The notes under the pieces: model-generated
What the model saw: the letters and a program-made list of their open reading frames with translations, nothing else
Told to the model about the DNA's origin: nothing
Database searches by the model: none
Position numbers and translations under genes: made by a program
Part shown: piece by piece, positions 1-7,297 of the stretch
Layout: each line of letters begins with the position of its first letter
Numbering within the stretch: the stretch's first letter is position 1
Assembly: GCA_022574655.1 (NCBI GenBank)
Contig: JACZRQ010000010.1
Span: forward strand, 1 to 40,942
Direction: 5' to 3'
Length of the DNA stretch: 40,942 nucleotides
DNA from: Chloroflexota bacterium
GTDB taxonomy: Bacteria; Chloroflexota; Dehalococcoidia; SM23-28-2; RBG-16-64-32

Positions 1-42
1 CAAGTTCTCTGGCCTCGCTCATCCGCTACGATTCTATCGGTT

Positions 43-118
43 GTGCCCGTAGCTCAGTGGTTAGAGCTCCGGACTTTTAATCCGGGAGTCGTGGGTTCGA
101 ATCCCACCGGGCCCTCCA
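43..118 (+). tRNA. tRNA-Lys (UUU anticodon)
   Basis: A full cloverleaf can be drawn. It has a 7-nt acceptor strand at 43-49, a D-arm with AGTGG, an anticodon stem CCGGA/TCCGG around loop CTTTTAA (anticodon TTT), a T-arm GTGGG-TTCGAAT-CCCAC and an encoded CCA at 116-118. Two oddities stand out. Acceptor position 2 is T opposite C71, a mismatch. The discriminator base 73 is T, whereas bacterial tRNA-Lys normally has A. Its 3' half is repeated at 5033 and again near 5380, so this gene is probably the target of an integration or recombination event. Confidence 0.85.
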
Positions 119-140
119 CGTTGCTTCCCTATCTAATGCA
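72..140 (+). repeat. Left copy of 69-bp direct repeat (tRNA-Lys 3' half plus flank)
   Basis: Bases 72-140 are identical to 5033-5101 (offset 4961). The repeat covers the tRNA-Lys anticodon loop through CCA plus 22 bases of flank. Beyond 140 the two copies stay recognisably similar but diverge, including a degraded version of the hairpins at 144-197. A tRNA 3' end in direct repeat is the usual signature of attL/attR of an integrated element (known biology of tyrosine integrases). No integrase lies between the copies. Confidence 0.8.
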
Positions 141-160
141 GGTCGGCCGAAGTGGCCGAT

Positions 161-197
161 TTCTTGACTCCCGGATTTCCACTCCGGGAGTCAAGAA
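161..197. repeat. Perfect 15-bp inverted repeat (hairpin) downstream of tRNA-Lys
   Basis: Arms 161-175 and 183-197 are exact reverse complements around a 7-base loop. There is no T-tract, so it is not a textbook terminator. Its right arm contains TCCGGGAGTC, the same ten bases as the tRNA anticodon/variable region at 81-90, so the hairpin repeats tRNA sequence in both orientations. A smaller hairpin, CGGCC/GGCCG, sits just before it at 144-158. It may act as a tRNA terminator, a recombination arm site or an operator. The sequence does not decide between these. Confidence 0.75.
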
Positions 198-259
198 TCC
201 GTCACCACCGCCGCCCGGGTGCCAGACACCGTCTCGCGTGCCGGCCCTCCGAACCTGTC

Positions 260-265
260 TATAAT
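260..265 (+). promoter_or_regulatory. Candidate -10 element (TATAAT)
   Basis: A perfect TATAAT hexamer lies 30 bases before the chosen start codon at 296, giving a predicted transcript start near 272 just before the AAGGAGG ribosome site (277-283). No convincing -35 is visible 16-18 bases upstream. Confidence 0.45.
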
Positions 266-295
266 GGGCAACACTCAAGGAGGCCATCCGGATCA

Positions 296-3200
296 ATGTC
301 CCAACAACTTCCCGAAGGCACAGTCACCATCCTCTTTACCGATGTCGAGGGCTCCACGGACCTCACGACGAGCCTTGGTGACGAGCCCGCCCGTGAGGTG
401 CTCCGTGCTTGTGACAAACTTGTCCGCCAGCAGGTGGCTCGACACCGGGGTCAAGAGGTCAAGGGCACCGGCGATGGCCTCATGGTGGCGTTCACGTCGG
501 CGCGGAGGGCTGTGGCCTGTGCGGTGGACATTCAGAGGGCTATTGCAGGACGCAACCGGCGTGAGAACGAGCAGGCGGTGCATGTACGCATAGGGTTGAA
601 CACCGGTGAGGTCATCCGGGAGGAAGAAGACCTCTTCGGGGCGACCGTGATAGCAGCGGCGCGCATCGCCAACCACGCCAATGCCGGGGAGATTCTCGTG
701 TCGGAGGCTGTGAAGGTCGTCCTGGGTGAAGCGACGACAGTTAAGCTGGAGGACCAAGGTGAAACGCAGCTGAAGGGCTTCCCTAGGCCCATGCGGCTCT
801 TCACGGTGTCCTGGGAGGAAGCCGTTGGGCCGGGAGTATTATCGCTTCGCGAGCAGACACCATTCGTCGGCCGGGAGGCGGAGCGCGCCGAGTTGCGCCG
901 TCTCCTCGAGCAAGCAATCCGCGGGCAAGGTTCGCTCGTGCTCGTCGGCGGCGAAGCAGGCGTCGGAAAGAGTCGCCTAGCGGAAGAGTTGGTCGCTGAG
1001 GCCCGCGCGCGAGGCATGTTCACCGCTGAGGGGCGTTGCTACGAGATGGAAGGAGCGCCACCTTATATACCGTTCGTTGAGGTCATCGAATACTCTGCGC
1101 GAGTAGTCCCGCAAGAGAACCTACTGCGCGCCCTTGGCGATTCGGCGCCCGAGGTAGCAAAGCTTGTCCCCAGGCTGCGTAGGATGGTTCAGGACCTCGG
1201 TGATCCCCTCGACCTACCTCCCGAGCAAGCCCGCCACTACATGTTCGAGAGCGTCTGTGACTTCCTAGAGCAGGGTTCTCGGCTCCAGCCGATGTTGCTC
1301 GTGCTCGACGACCTGCATTGGGCAGACGATTCCAGTTGTTTACTGCTGGAGCACCTCGCGCAGCGTCTCAATCGCATGGCGGTCCTGACAATCGGGACAT
1401 ATCGCGATGTCGACTTGGTTCCCGAAACACCTCTCACCGGAAGCCTGGAGCGGCTTAATCGAAGACGGCTCGCTCATCAGCTGTCGCTCCAAAGTTTTGG
1501 CGAGGAGGAAGTCCGCTCGATGCTCGGGTGCCTGGGAGGGAAGGAGCCACCAGCGGGTCTCGTGCGGGTCATCTTCGATGAGACCGAAGGGATTCCCTAT
1601 TTCGTCGAGGAAGTCTTCCGCCACCTCCTGGAGGAGGGCCGGCTATTCGATGCTGAAGGCGGCTGGCGGTCGGAGGTTCAGTTGGGCGAGGTAGAAGTAC
1701 CAGACAGCGTCCGCCGGGTCCTCAGCCACCGCCTCGAGAGGGTCAGCGAGCCAACCCGTGAGATCTTAACCAAGGCTGCCGCCGTCGGTCGGGACTTCAC
1801 GTACGAGTTCCTTAAGGCGCTCACCCAGAGCGAGGAGGAGAGCTTGCTCGACGCCGTGGAGGAGGCGGAGAGCGCCCACCTCATCCGGTCCAGGGAAGGA
1901 GCGGCCGCCCACTTCGCCTTCTGGCACGAGCAGATCCGCCAGACTCTTCTTGCCGGGCTCTCCTTCCCCCGGCGACAGCGATTGCATCTGCGGGTGGCGG
2001 AGACGATCGAGCAGCTATATGCGGACTCGCTCGAAGAACACGTAGCAGATCTGGCCTACCAGCTATCCCTTGCAGGAGATAAGGACCGGGCCGTTGAGTA
2101 CCTAACGCGGGCGGGTGAAAAGGCCGCGGGCGGGTACGCAAACACGGAGGCCCTCGAGTACTTTCATCGGGCGTTGGGCATGGAGCCGCCCGCGCCGCAG
2201 CACCGGCGGCTCCTGCAGCAGCGGGCAAAGCTCTTGCTCGGTCTGTTCCGAGGGCGCGAAGCAGCTCGCGACCTGGAAGCACTGCTCGAGGCTGCTCGGG
2301 AGGACGGCGACAAGGCGCGCGAGCTTGAGGCGCTGCTGGACATCGGTTCGGCCTACTACACGATGGCGCTCGACGATCCCGCGGTGCTTGACCGCGCGCG
2401 GGAAGCTCTGGAGCGTGCCTATGCCCTCGCCCGGGAGCTCGGGGACAAGGCGAGCATGGCCTGGTCGCTCATTCCCACCCACCGCTTTGCTGACTTCTGG
2501 TCGGGATACTGGGACAAGGCCAGGGCAAACCTCCAGGAGGCTGCAGCGTTAGGAGAGGAGATCGGCGACGAGGAGATCATCCTCGATGCCAAGCGGGTTG
2601 CGCTGAGGTTCATGCCGCCGGTCGAGGCGGAAAGAGAAGCCGAGGTAATTCGTGCGGCGCTCGAATCCAAGCACCAGCTCGTGCGCCTCAACGAGCACCT
2701 CTTCCATCTCATGTGGCTCTACTACGGGCGGGGGAAGTTCGATCGCTGCATCGAGTGCTGTGAGTCGGGCATTCAGCTGGCCGGGCGAATAGGCACGGAA
2801 CCGGTGCAGTACGCTTCCATCAAGGGCCTCGCTCTCCTCGACCTGGGGCATTTCGGCGAGGCGTGGGACTCCTTCCAGCGAGAAGTCGCAGATGAAGCTC
2901 ACCCCTTCGGCCGCGCCCAGCGCGACCTCGCTATCGCCGCGTACCTGCTGGAACTCATGGCATTCGAACGGGCCGAGCAGGCGGCACGGTCGGTCATCGA
3001 AGAAGCGCGAATCCTGAGCCGCCCCTGGATGGTCGGCTGGGCGCAGACGATCCTGGCAAGATCGCTGGCCGAGATGGGCCGCCTCCACGGCCGTACAGCG
3101 GAGATCCTGCGGCCCGAGATCGAGGCAGCGGCCGGGACCCACTCCTTGCTCACCTTCATGGAGGCAGCGGGTGCCGTTCCTGGCGCTGATACCGTGGCGG

Positions 3201-3628
3201 AGGCCCTGCTGGCGCGAGGGGCTGCGGCGGATGCGCTCGTGGAGGCGGAGAGGCTTGTGGCGGGATCAGAGACCCGCGGGCGAGGGCGCGACTATGCCCC
3301 GGCGCTCGAGCTGAAGGCGCGGGCGCTCATCAAGCTCGGCCAGCCTGCTGAAGCTCTGCTGCTGCTGGACGAAGCGCTAACGCTCGCGACGGACATGAAC
3401 TACCGACGGATCCTTTGGCGGGTTCAGCGGACAAGGGGAGATGCCTATTCGGCGCTTGGTAACGCGGATGCCGCTGCAGGGAGCTATAAGGAGGCAGCGG
3501 CTGTACTCCGAGCACTGGCTGATACGATCCCCGATGCACAGCTCCAGAACGGTTTCCTATCGAACCCCGTGGTAGTCTCGACATTGAGTGCCGCGCAGTC
3601 CGAAGATAAGAAGGGAGGCCAGAGATGA
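296..3628 (+). CDS. Class III cyclase-domain / AAA ATPase / TPR signalling protein
   Basis: A 1110-residue protein. Residues 8-150 are a class III nucleotide cyclase homology domain with metal-binding Asp16 and Asp60, Lys56, Asp112 and Arg123. The transition-state Asn expected four residues before that Arg is Ile119, so catalysis is doubtful. A STAND/AAA-type ATPase follows, with Walker A GEAGVGKS (219-226) and Walker B LLVLDDLHW (Asp338-Asp339). From about residue 600 the sequence is helical TPR-like repeats. There is no DNA-binding HTH at the C-terminus, so it is probably a cytoplasmic sensor or scaffold. An in-frame ATG exists at 152, but ATG 296 follows AAGGAGG by 12 bases and a TATAAT, and homology begins there. 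The stop overlaps the next start (ATGA), so the two are translationally coupled. The gene lies inside the tRNA-flanked segment. Confidence 0.85.
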   Translation: MSQQLPEGTVTILFTDVEGSTDLTTSLGDEPAREVLRACDKLVRQQVARHRGQEVKGTGDGLMVAFTSARRAVACAVDIQRAIAGRNRRENEQAVHVRIGLNTGEVIREEEDLFGATVIAAARIANHANAGEILVSEAVKVVLGEATTVKLEDQGETQLKGFPRPMRLFTVSWEEAVGPGVLSLREQTPFVGREAERAELRRLLEQAIRGQGSLVLVGGEAGVGKSRLAEELVAEARARGMFTAEGRCYEMEGAPPYIPFVEVIEYSARVVPQENLLRALGDSAPEVAKLVPRLRRMVQDLGDPLDLPPEQARHYMFESVCDFLEQGSRLQPMLLVLDDLHWADDSSCLLLEHLAQRLNRMAVLTIGTYRDVDLVPETPLTGSLERLNRRRLAHQLSLQSFGEEEVRSMLGCLGGKEPPAGLVRVIFDETEGIPYFVEEVFRHLLEEGRLFDAEGGWRSEVQLGEVEVPDSVRRVLSHRLERVSEPTREILTKAAAVGRDFTYEFLKALTQSEEESLLDAVEEAESAHLIRSREGAAAHFAFWHEQIRQTLLAGLSFPRRQRLHLRVAETIEQLYADSLEEHVADLAYQLSLAGDKDRAVEYLTRAGEKAAGGYANTEALEYFHRALGMEPPAPQHRRLLQQRAKLLLGLFRGREAARDLEALLEAAREDGDKARELEALLDIGSAYYTMALDDPAVLDRAREALERAYALARELGDKASMAWSLIPTHRFADFWSGYWDKARANLQEAAALGEEIGDEEIILDAKRVALRFMPPVEAEREAEVIRAALESKHQLVRLNEHLFHLMWLYYGRGKFDRCIECCESGIQLAGRIGTEPVQYASIKGLALLDLGHFGEAWDSFQREVADEAHPFGRAQRDLAIAAYLLELMAFERAEQAARSVIEEARILSRPWMVGWAQTILARSLAEMGRLHGRTAEILRPEIEAAAGTHSLLTFMEAAGAVPGADTVAEALLARGAAADALVEAERLVAGSETRGRGRDYAPALELKARALIKLGQPAEALLLLDEALTLATDMNYRRILWRVQRTRGDAYSALGNADAAAGSYKEAAAVLRALADTIPDAQLQNGFLSNPVVVSTLSAAQSEDKKGGQR

Positions 3629-4848
3629 ATCTCAGACCGGGAACGCCAGAAGAAGCCGGAATGTCTCCAGCGAGGGTCCAGCACGTCAAGGAGCTGGCCC
3701 GGAGCTGGGTGGAAGACGGTACTCACCATGCGCTGGTCGTGCTGGTCGCGCGCCGGGGGCTCATAGTCCTTCACGAGGCGTTCGGCACGTTATCGCCGGA
3801 GCCCGAGTCACCGCTACTGCCACTCGACGCCATCTTCCCCCTCGCTTCGGTGACCAAGCCGGTCACGGCGGCTGCGACCATGTGCCTCGTCGAAGACGGT
3901 CGCGTGGGCCTCATGCGGCCGATACGCGATTACTTTCCGGAGATCTCCGCGGAGGGCACGGAAGAGGTGCTCGTCCATCACCTGCTGACGCATCTCTCCG
4001 GCTGGAGAAACATCGATGCCCAGACAGAGATTGAGCGTCTCCTCAAGGAGGGAGGCGAGATGCCGGCCCTCGAGCCGGGCCAGCACCCGTTCCACGCGGG
4101 CCTTGCCAGTCTCATGCGCACGCTCCCTCTCGCCTGCGGTCCGGGCGAGGCGATGCAGTATTGCAACATCAACTATGAGCTTCTCGCCGATCTGACGAGA
4201 CGGGTCAGCGGTACACCGATCGAGCGCTTTGCCCGGGAGCGCATATTCGAGCCGCTCGGCATGGCAGATTCGAGCTACGTGCTGCCGCCCGAGCACAGGG
4301 AGCGCAAGGTCCGGCGTGGCGAGGGGATGCCCGGCTCGGAGAACCTGGGGCCGCTTAACCCAGGCTTCGACTCCGAACAGTTCGAGGGAACGCCCTCAGG
4401 CGCCAGCGGGTTGCACGCGAGCGCGCGCGACATCGCGGTCTTCGCCCAGATGCTGCTCAACGGCGGGACCTACGACGGCCAGCGTGTCCTCAGCGGCGCG
4501 TCCGTTCAGGCGATGCGGCGGAATCAGGTCCCCGAGGGCGTTCCCGTGATCGGGGAGCTTTTGGGACCGGACGGCAAGCCGATGACGATGAGCATGATCG
4601 CCGGCGGATACGGATACGGCCTCTTCCCGTTCCTCGACACGGTCACGCCTTACTTTAACGGCGGACTGGCGAGCCCTTCGTCGTTCAGTCACAGCGGATA
4701 CGGTGGCATCTACTTCTGGGCCGACCCGGAGCGCGACCTCGTTGGCGTCTACTTGTCGGTCGCCCGCCGGAACCTGGAAGACGACTTCACGCCCGACTGG
4801 CGTGCGGACATCTTCGTCGACGCGGTGACGGCGGCGGCCGAGGACTAG
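3625..4848 (+). CDS. Serine hydrolase, beta-lactamase (class C/EstB) family
   Basis: A 407-residue beta-lactamase-fold protein with the SxxK nucleophile motif SVTK at 75-78, a YCN triad at 179-181 and a late HSGYGG motif that fills the KTG/HxG position. No signal peptide is visible, so a cytoplasmic esterase or D-aminopeptidase-like role is more likely than drug resistance. The start is fixed by an AAGGGAGG site at 3611-3618 and the 4-base overlap with the upstream cyclase/ATPase gene. The two form the only coding cargo between the 69-bp tRNA-derived repeats. Its substrate cannot be told from sequence. It is one of three members of this superfamily in the window. Confidence 0.85.
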   Translation: MNLRPGTPEEAGMSPARVQHVKELARSWVEDGTHHALVVLVARRGLIVLHEAFGTLSPEPESPLLPLDAIFPLASVTKPVTAAATMCLVEDGRVGLMRPIRDYFPEISAEGTEEVLVHHLLTHLSGWRNIDAQTEIERLLKEGGEMPALEPGQHPFHAGLASLMRTLPLACGPGEAMQYCNINYELLADLTRRVSGTPIERFARERIFEPLGMADSSYVLPPEHRERKVRRGEGMPGSENLGPLNPGFDSEQFEGTPSGASGLHASARDIAVFAQMLLNGGTYDGQRVLSGASVQAMRRNQVPEGVPVIGELLGPDGKPMTMSMIAGGYGYGLFPFLDTVTPYFNGGLASPSSFSHSGYGGIYFWADPERDLVGVYLSVARRNLEDDFTPDWRADIFVDAVTAAAED

Positions 4849-5032
4849 ACTCATCCGGTAGCCTTATCGCCGAGTCTCGCCAGGGCAACCCACGACCGCC
4901 TGCTCGGATGTTAGGAGGGCAGCAGTTAGGGAGCCGGGCGTTGGCAGAACGTCAATGAACCTACAGCAACCCTGTGCCGAGCCAATGTCCCTAGCTTCTC
5001 GCCGCCGCGGATGGTTCTGGTCCTGCAAGTGT

Positions 5033-5101
5033 GACTTTTAATCCGGGAGTCGTGGGTTCGAATCCCACCGGGCCCTCCACGTTGCTTCCCTATCTAATGC
5101 A
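5033..5101 (+). repeat. Right copy of 69-bp direct repeat (tRNA-Lys 3' half plus flank)
   Basis: Identical to 72-140. It starts in the middle of the anticodon stem, lacks any 5' tRNA half upstream, and continues past the CCA into the same flank as the left copy. Beyond 5101 similarity decays, with the hairpin partly conserved but mispaired (about 5110-5155). This half-tRNA cannot be a functional tRNA. It is best read as an attachment-site-like scar or duplicated target. Confidence 0.8.
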
Positions 5102-5184
5102 AGTCGCCAAAGTGGCCGTTTCTTTGACTCCCCGAATACCAGTCCGGTGCTCGAATGCTCATTTGTAGATAGGTACGAAATCGA

Positions 5185-5253
5185 GCGGGAGTAGCTCAGT
5201 GGTAGAGCATCTGCTTCCCAAGCAGAGGGCGCAGTCTCATTGCAGCTGCCCGC
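5185..5253 (+). pseudogene. Broken tRNA-Gly (CCC) remnant
   Basis: The 5' half is a good tRNA: acceptor GCGGGAG, a D-arm with AGTGG, and anticodon stem TCTGC/GCAGA around loop TTCCCAA (anticodon CCC, 5217-5219). After 5226 the T-arm consensus TTCGAAT is absent. Only CCCGC at 5249-5253 can pair with the first five acceptor bases, and no CCA follows. It looks like a tRNA-Gly gene whose 3' half was replaced or eroded, consistent with repeated recombination at tRNA targets here. Confidence 0.65.
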
Positions 5254-5351
5254 AGGTCAGGATAGAATCCCCTCGTCAGCAAGTATCGGGTACGCGACGA
5301 GAGGATTCGGCGCTCGATAGCCTCTCCGGGAGGCGCTCTCCGTATCTGGCA

Positions 5352-5428
5352 AGGCCCGCAGTGAGCAGCTCACGACTGGCGGACTTTTAATCCGGGAGTC
5401 GTGGGTTCGAATCCCACCGGGCCTACCA
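5352..5428 (+). pseudogene. Third tRNA-Lys-like sequence with damaged D-arm
   Basis: From 5380 to 5423 it matches the tRNA-Lys at 43-118 exactly over 44 bases (anticodon arm, variable loop, T-arm). It then ends CTACCA, giving the canonical A73 discriminator. A 5' strand AGGCCCG at 5352-5358 pairs 7/7 with CGGGCCT at 5418-5424, and the total length of 77 is tRNA-sized. The region between is not a normal D-arm: GTGAG/CTCAC with a 3-base loop and no GG. The first anticodon-stem pair is also lost. It could be the original chromosomal tRNA-Lys damaged by recombination, or the pairing may be coincidence. Confidence 0.5.
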
Positions 5429-5443
5429 GACATCCCTACGTAT

Positions 5444-5462
5444 TCGCGACCGGTCGTCGCGA
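5444..5462. repeat. Short inverted repeat after the third tRNA-Lys copy
   Basis: Arms 5444-5450 and 5456-5462 (TCGCGAC/GTCGCGA) form a 7-bp hairpin with a 5-base loop 16 bases after the CCA. There is no T-tract. It could act as a weak terminator for the tRNA-like unit. Confidence 0.4.
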
Positions 5463-5899
5463 GGCAGCCGCAATCCTGAGTTCCTGATTTTCATCGGCCA
5501 GTCTCGGGGCTAACCGGCAACAGACCTCAGCCTGCGCGTAGCGGTCGGCGCGGTCATCCTCGGTGGGGGTATCGGGCTAACCCAGTGTTGCTAGCCGTTC
5601 TGCTCAAGCTGCGGGCTTCTGAGCCATCATCTCGCCGAATCCTACTTTCATACGGCCACCCTGCGCCAGAATGCTCCACATCCGGAAGCACCGGCGAGAC
5701 TGCTCCGACGAGGTTTCGCGACGACCAACCCCGATGAGCGTCGATCCCAGAAAACGATGCCTGAGGTAATCGTCAGACCGGCAAGAGGAACGGGAGTGGG
5801 GGTGCCGCTCTCAGAAAACGGTTTCTCGTGTTTGAGGATGAACGCCTGTCCCTAGAGCCGATCAGCCACACGGTGAACCGTTGGTGAATGAACCGACCC

Positions 5900-5929
5900 T
5901 TAACTGGATATCGCTGGACAGGTTATAGG
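5900..5929 (+). promoter_or_regulatory. Candidate promoter for archaellin-like gene
   Basis: TTAACT at 5900-5905 and TATAGG at 5924-5929 are separated by 18 bases, each matching 4 of 6 consensus positions for a sigma-70-type promoter. The predicted start near 5936 would leave a leader of about 144 bases containing the foldable element at 5964-6018. Confidence 0.4.
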
Positions 5930-5963
5930 TGTGCGATTAGTGTGTTTTAGGCAACACGTTTAT

Positions 5964-6018
5964 CCCGACAACCAGTCCAAGGGGGGAACGGCCTGAGAGT
6001 AGGTCAGTCTGGGTCGGG
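5964..6018 (+). promoter_or_regulatory. Foldable leader element upstream of archaellin-like gene
   Basis: CCCGAC (5964-5969) pairs with GTCGGG (6013-6018), and CCAG (5972-5975) with CTGG (6009-6012) after a 2-base bulge, giving a 10-bp closing stem. Inside, GGCCT (5990-5994) pairs with AGGTC (6001-6005, one G-U) around a GAGAGT loop. It has no T-tract and I do not recognise a known riboswitch class. It is a possible cis-regulatory RNA or mRNA-stabilising structure. Confidence 0.4.
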
Positions 6019-6079
6019 ACAGATTCTACGAAACACAGATGAATCAGGCCTCCGGTCGGGGAGGGCCACGGAGGATAGC

Positions 6080-6676
6080 ATGTCAAAAATCACGCGTCTG
6101 CTTGCCAGCCTGCACAAGAAAGAGGACGGCATCACCGGTCTCGAGACCGCGATCATCCTGATTGCGTTCGTCATCGTGGCATCGGTGTTCGCTTTCGTGG
6201 TCCTCAGCACCGGTCTGTTCAGCGCGGACCGCGGAAAAGAGGCGGTATTCGCTGGCCTGGACAAGGCCCGTGGAAACCTGGAGGTCCGCGGCGCTCTCAC
6301 CGTTACGGACGTCAACGCAGATGGCGTGATCGATAGCGTCGGCCCTGACACGATCGTCTTCAATCTCGGCAGCGCCGCGGCGGGCGCGCCGGTCAGCATC
6401 GACCCGGCCGCTACGACCAACACGACGGTCATGAACTACATCGACAAACAGATCCGAGTCCCGGACCTAGCTTTCGTAGCGCTCGAGATCCTGGGCGATG
6501 GCGATAACCTCATCGAGGTCGGCGAGCTGTTCCAGATCACGGTCGCGATTCCGGCGGGCGCATCCCTGCTCACGAATGAGACCTTCACGGTCGAAGTCGT
6601 GCCGCCGTCCGGTGGTACTTCTCTGGTCAGCCGAACGATGCCGCCTGAAATCGACCTGGTAATGGACCTGCACTAG
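6080..6676 (+). CDS. Archaellin-like (archaeal flagellin family) protein
   Basis: A 198-residue protein with a class III (prepilin-type) signal: a short basic N-terminus, then KKEDG before ITGLETAI and a long hydrophobic helix ending in FVVLSTGLF (about residues 18-47). A G/ITGLE processing site followed by an AI.LIAFV helix is the hallmark of archaellins. The segment DGDNLIEVGELFQITV (about 137-152) also matches the D-x-L-x-E-x-GE motif of the archaellin beta domain. An Asp-rich DVNADGVID loop may bind calcium. The start has GGAGG at 6070-6074. No archaellum motor gene (ATPase, platform protein) or prepilin peptidase lies in the window, so this is a stand-alone filament subunit. A type IV pilin-like surface protein is the alternative. 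Confidence 0.75.
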   Translation: MSKITRLLASLHKKEDGITGLETAIILIAFVIVASVFAFVVLSTGLFSADRGKEAVFAGLDKARGNLEVRGALTVTDVNADGVIDSVGPDTIVFNLGSAAAGAPVSIDPAATTNTTVMNYIDKQIRVPDLAFVALEILGDGDNLIEVGELFQITVAIPAGASLLTNETFTVEVVPPSGGTSLVSRTMPPEIDLVMDLH

Positions 6677-6762
6677 GGGTTGACTGCGTCGGTGTGATGA
6701 TCCCGCCGAGGTCGAAGAGTGTCTAGGCCATCGGTTGTCGATGCCGTGAGAGAAGACGCTAC

Positions 6763-7137
6763 TTAGTACGCGTCGATCTCCCGCAGCCGTTCGTCGCTGA
6801 TACCAAAGTAGTGTGCAATCTCGTGTCGGACGACGTGACTCACACGTTCGGACAGGTCGGCCGCGCTTCGGGCCAGGCTCTGGATCGGCTGTTGAAAAAT
6901 GACGATCCGGTCGGGGAGGGCCATATGGTAGCCGCGGCCCCTCCGGGTTAGCGGGATGCCGCGGTAGACACCGAGCAGCGTCCCGCCCGAGACGCCCACT
7001 CGTGCGTAATCGTCCCTGCTCGCCAGATCTTCTACAACGAAGTCGAGGTTGGCGACGCGGTCGCGAAACGTGTCAGGCAGATCTACGACCGCGGAGGTTA
7101 CAAGGCCTTCAAACGTTTCCCGATCAACCTTATACAT
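6763..7137 (-). CDS. Zincin-like metallopeptidase family protein
   Basis: A 124-residue protein of the small metallopeptidase family (Zincin_1/DUF1025 type). The zinc motif HEIAH is at 105-109, near the C-terminus as in this family, and the preceding strand carries IVIFQQPI. The length is typical for the family. The physiological substrate of these proteins is not established. No strong Shine-Dalgarno site precedes the ATG, but TATAAT lies only 11 bases upstream on the minus strand, suggesting a nearly leaderless mRNA. It is a monocistronic unit between the archaellin-like gene and the lipid operon. Confidence 0.8.
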   Translation of the reverse strand: MYKVDRETFEGLVTSAVVDLPDTFRDRVANLDFVVEDLASRDDYARVGVSGGTLLGVYRGIPLTRRGRGYHMALPDRIVIFQQPIQSLARSAADLSERVSHVVRHEIAHYFGISDERLREIDAY

Positions 7138-7148
7138 GATCCCATTGG

Positions 7149-7154
7149 ATTATA
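7149..7154 (-). promoter_or_regulatory. Candidate -10 element (TATAAT) for metallopeptidase
   Basis: The minus strand reads TATAAT, ending 11 bases before the ATG at 7137. A transcript would start about 5 bases before the codon. No clear -35 is visible. Confidence 0.35.
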
Positions 7155-7297
7155 GGGGACAAGCCATGGCGCAGGCGCCCATATGACCATTGTTGGAGGG
7201 GGCCGAAGGTTATGCTCCAGCTTGAGAGCATCAGCGGGCTGGCCGACGTCGTTAGTGTGCCGGACACCGGGGGATCGGGTGGGGTTAAACGGTCGGT

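Larger units (their letters stand above)
4849..6079. other. 1.2-kb non-coding stretch with tRNA remnants
   Basis: No credible protein gene is seen on either strand. The first half carries the right copy of the 69-bp repeat (5033-5101), a 5' tRNA-Gly half (5185-5253) and a third tRNA-Lys-like sequence (5352-5428). From 5463 to about 5895 I see nothing recognisable. From 5900 a candidate promoter and a foldable leader precede the archaellin-like gene. No integrase, transposase or recombination directionality factor is present. Confidence 0.7.

Noticed and set aside
152-295. N-terminal extension of the cyclase/ATPase protein from ATG 152
   Set aside because: It runs through the hairpin, is Arg/Pro-rich without homology, and ATG 296 has both AAGGAGG and an upstream TATAAT.
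5199-5390. 63-codon open frame over the tRNA remnants
   Set aside because: It overlaps the tRNA-Gly and tRNA-Lys fragments, has no ribosome site and resembles no protein.
5964-6018. Cyclic-di-GMP or glycine riboswitch call for the archaellin-gene leader
   Set aside because: The closing stem is real on paper, but I could not match conserved internal loops of either class, so only a generic foldable leader is reported.
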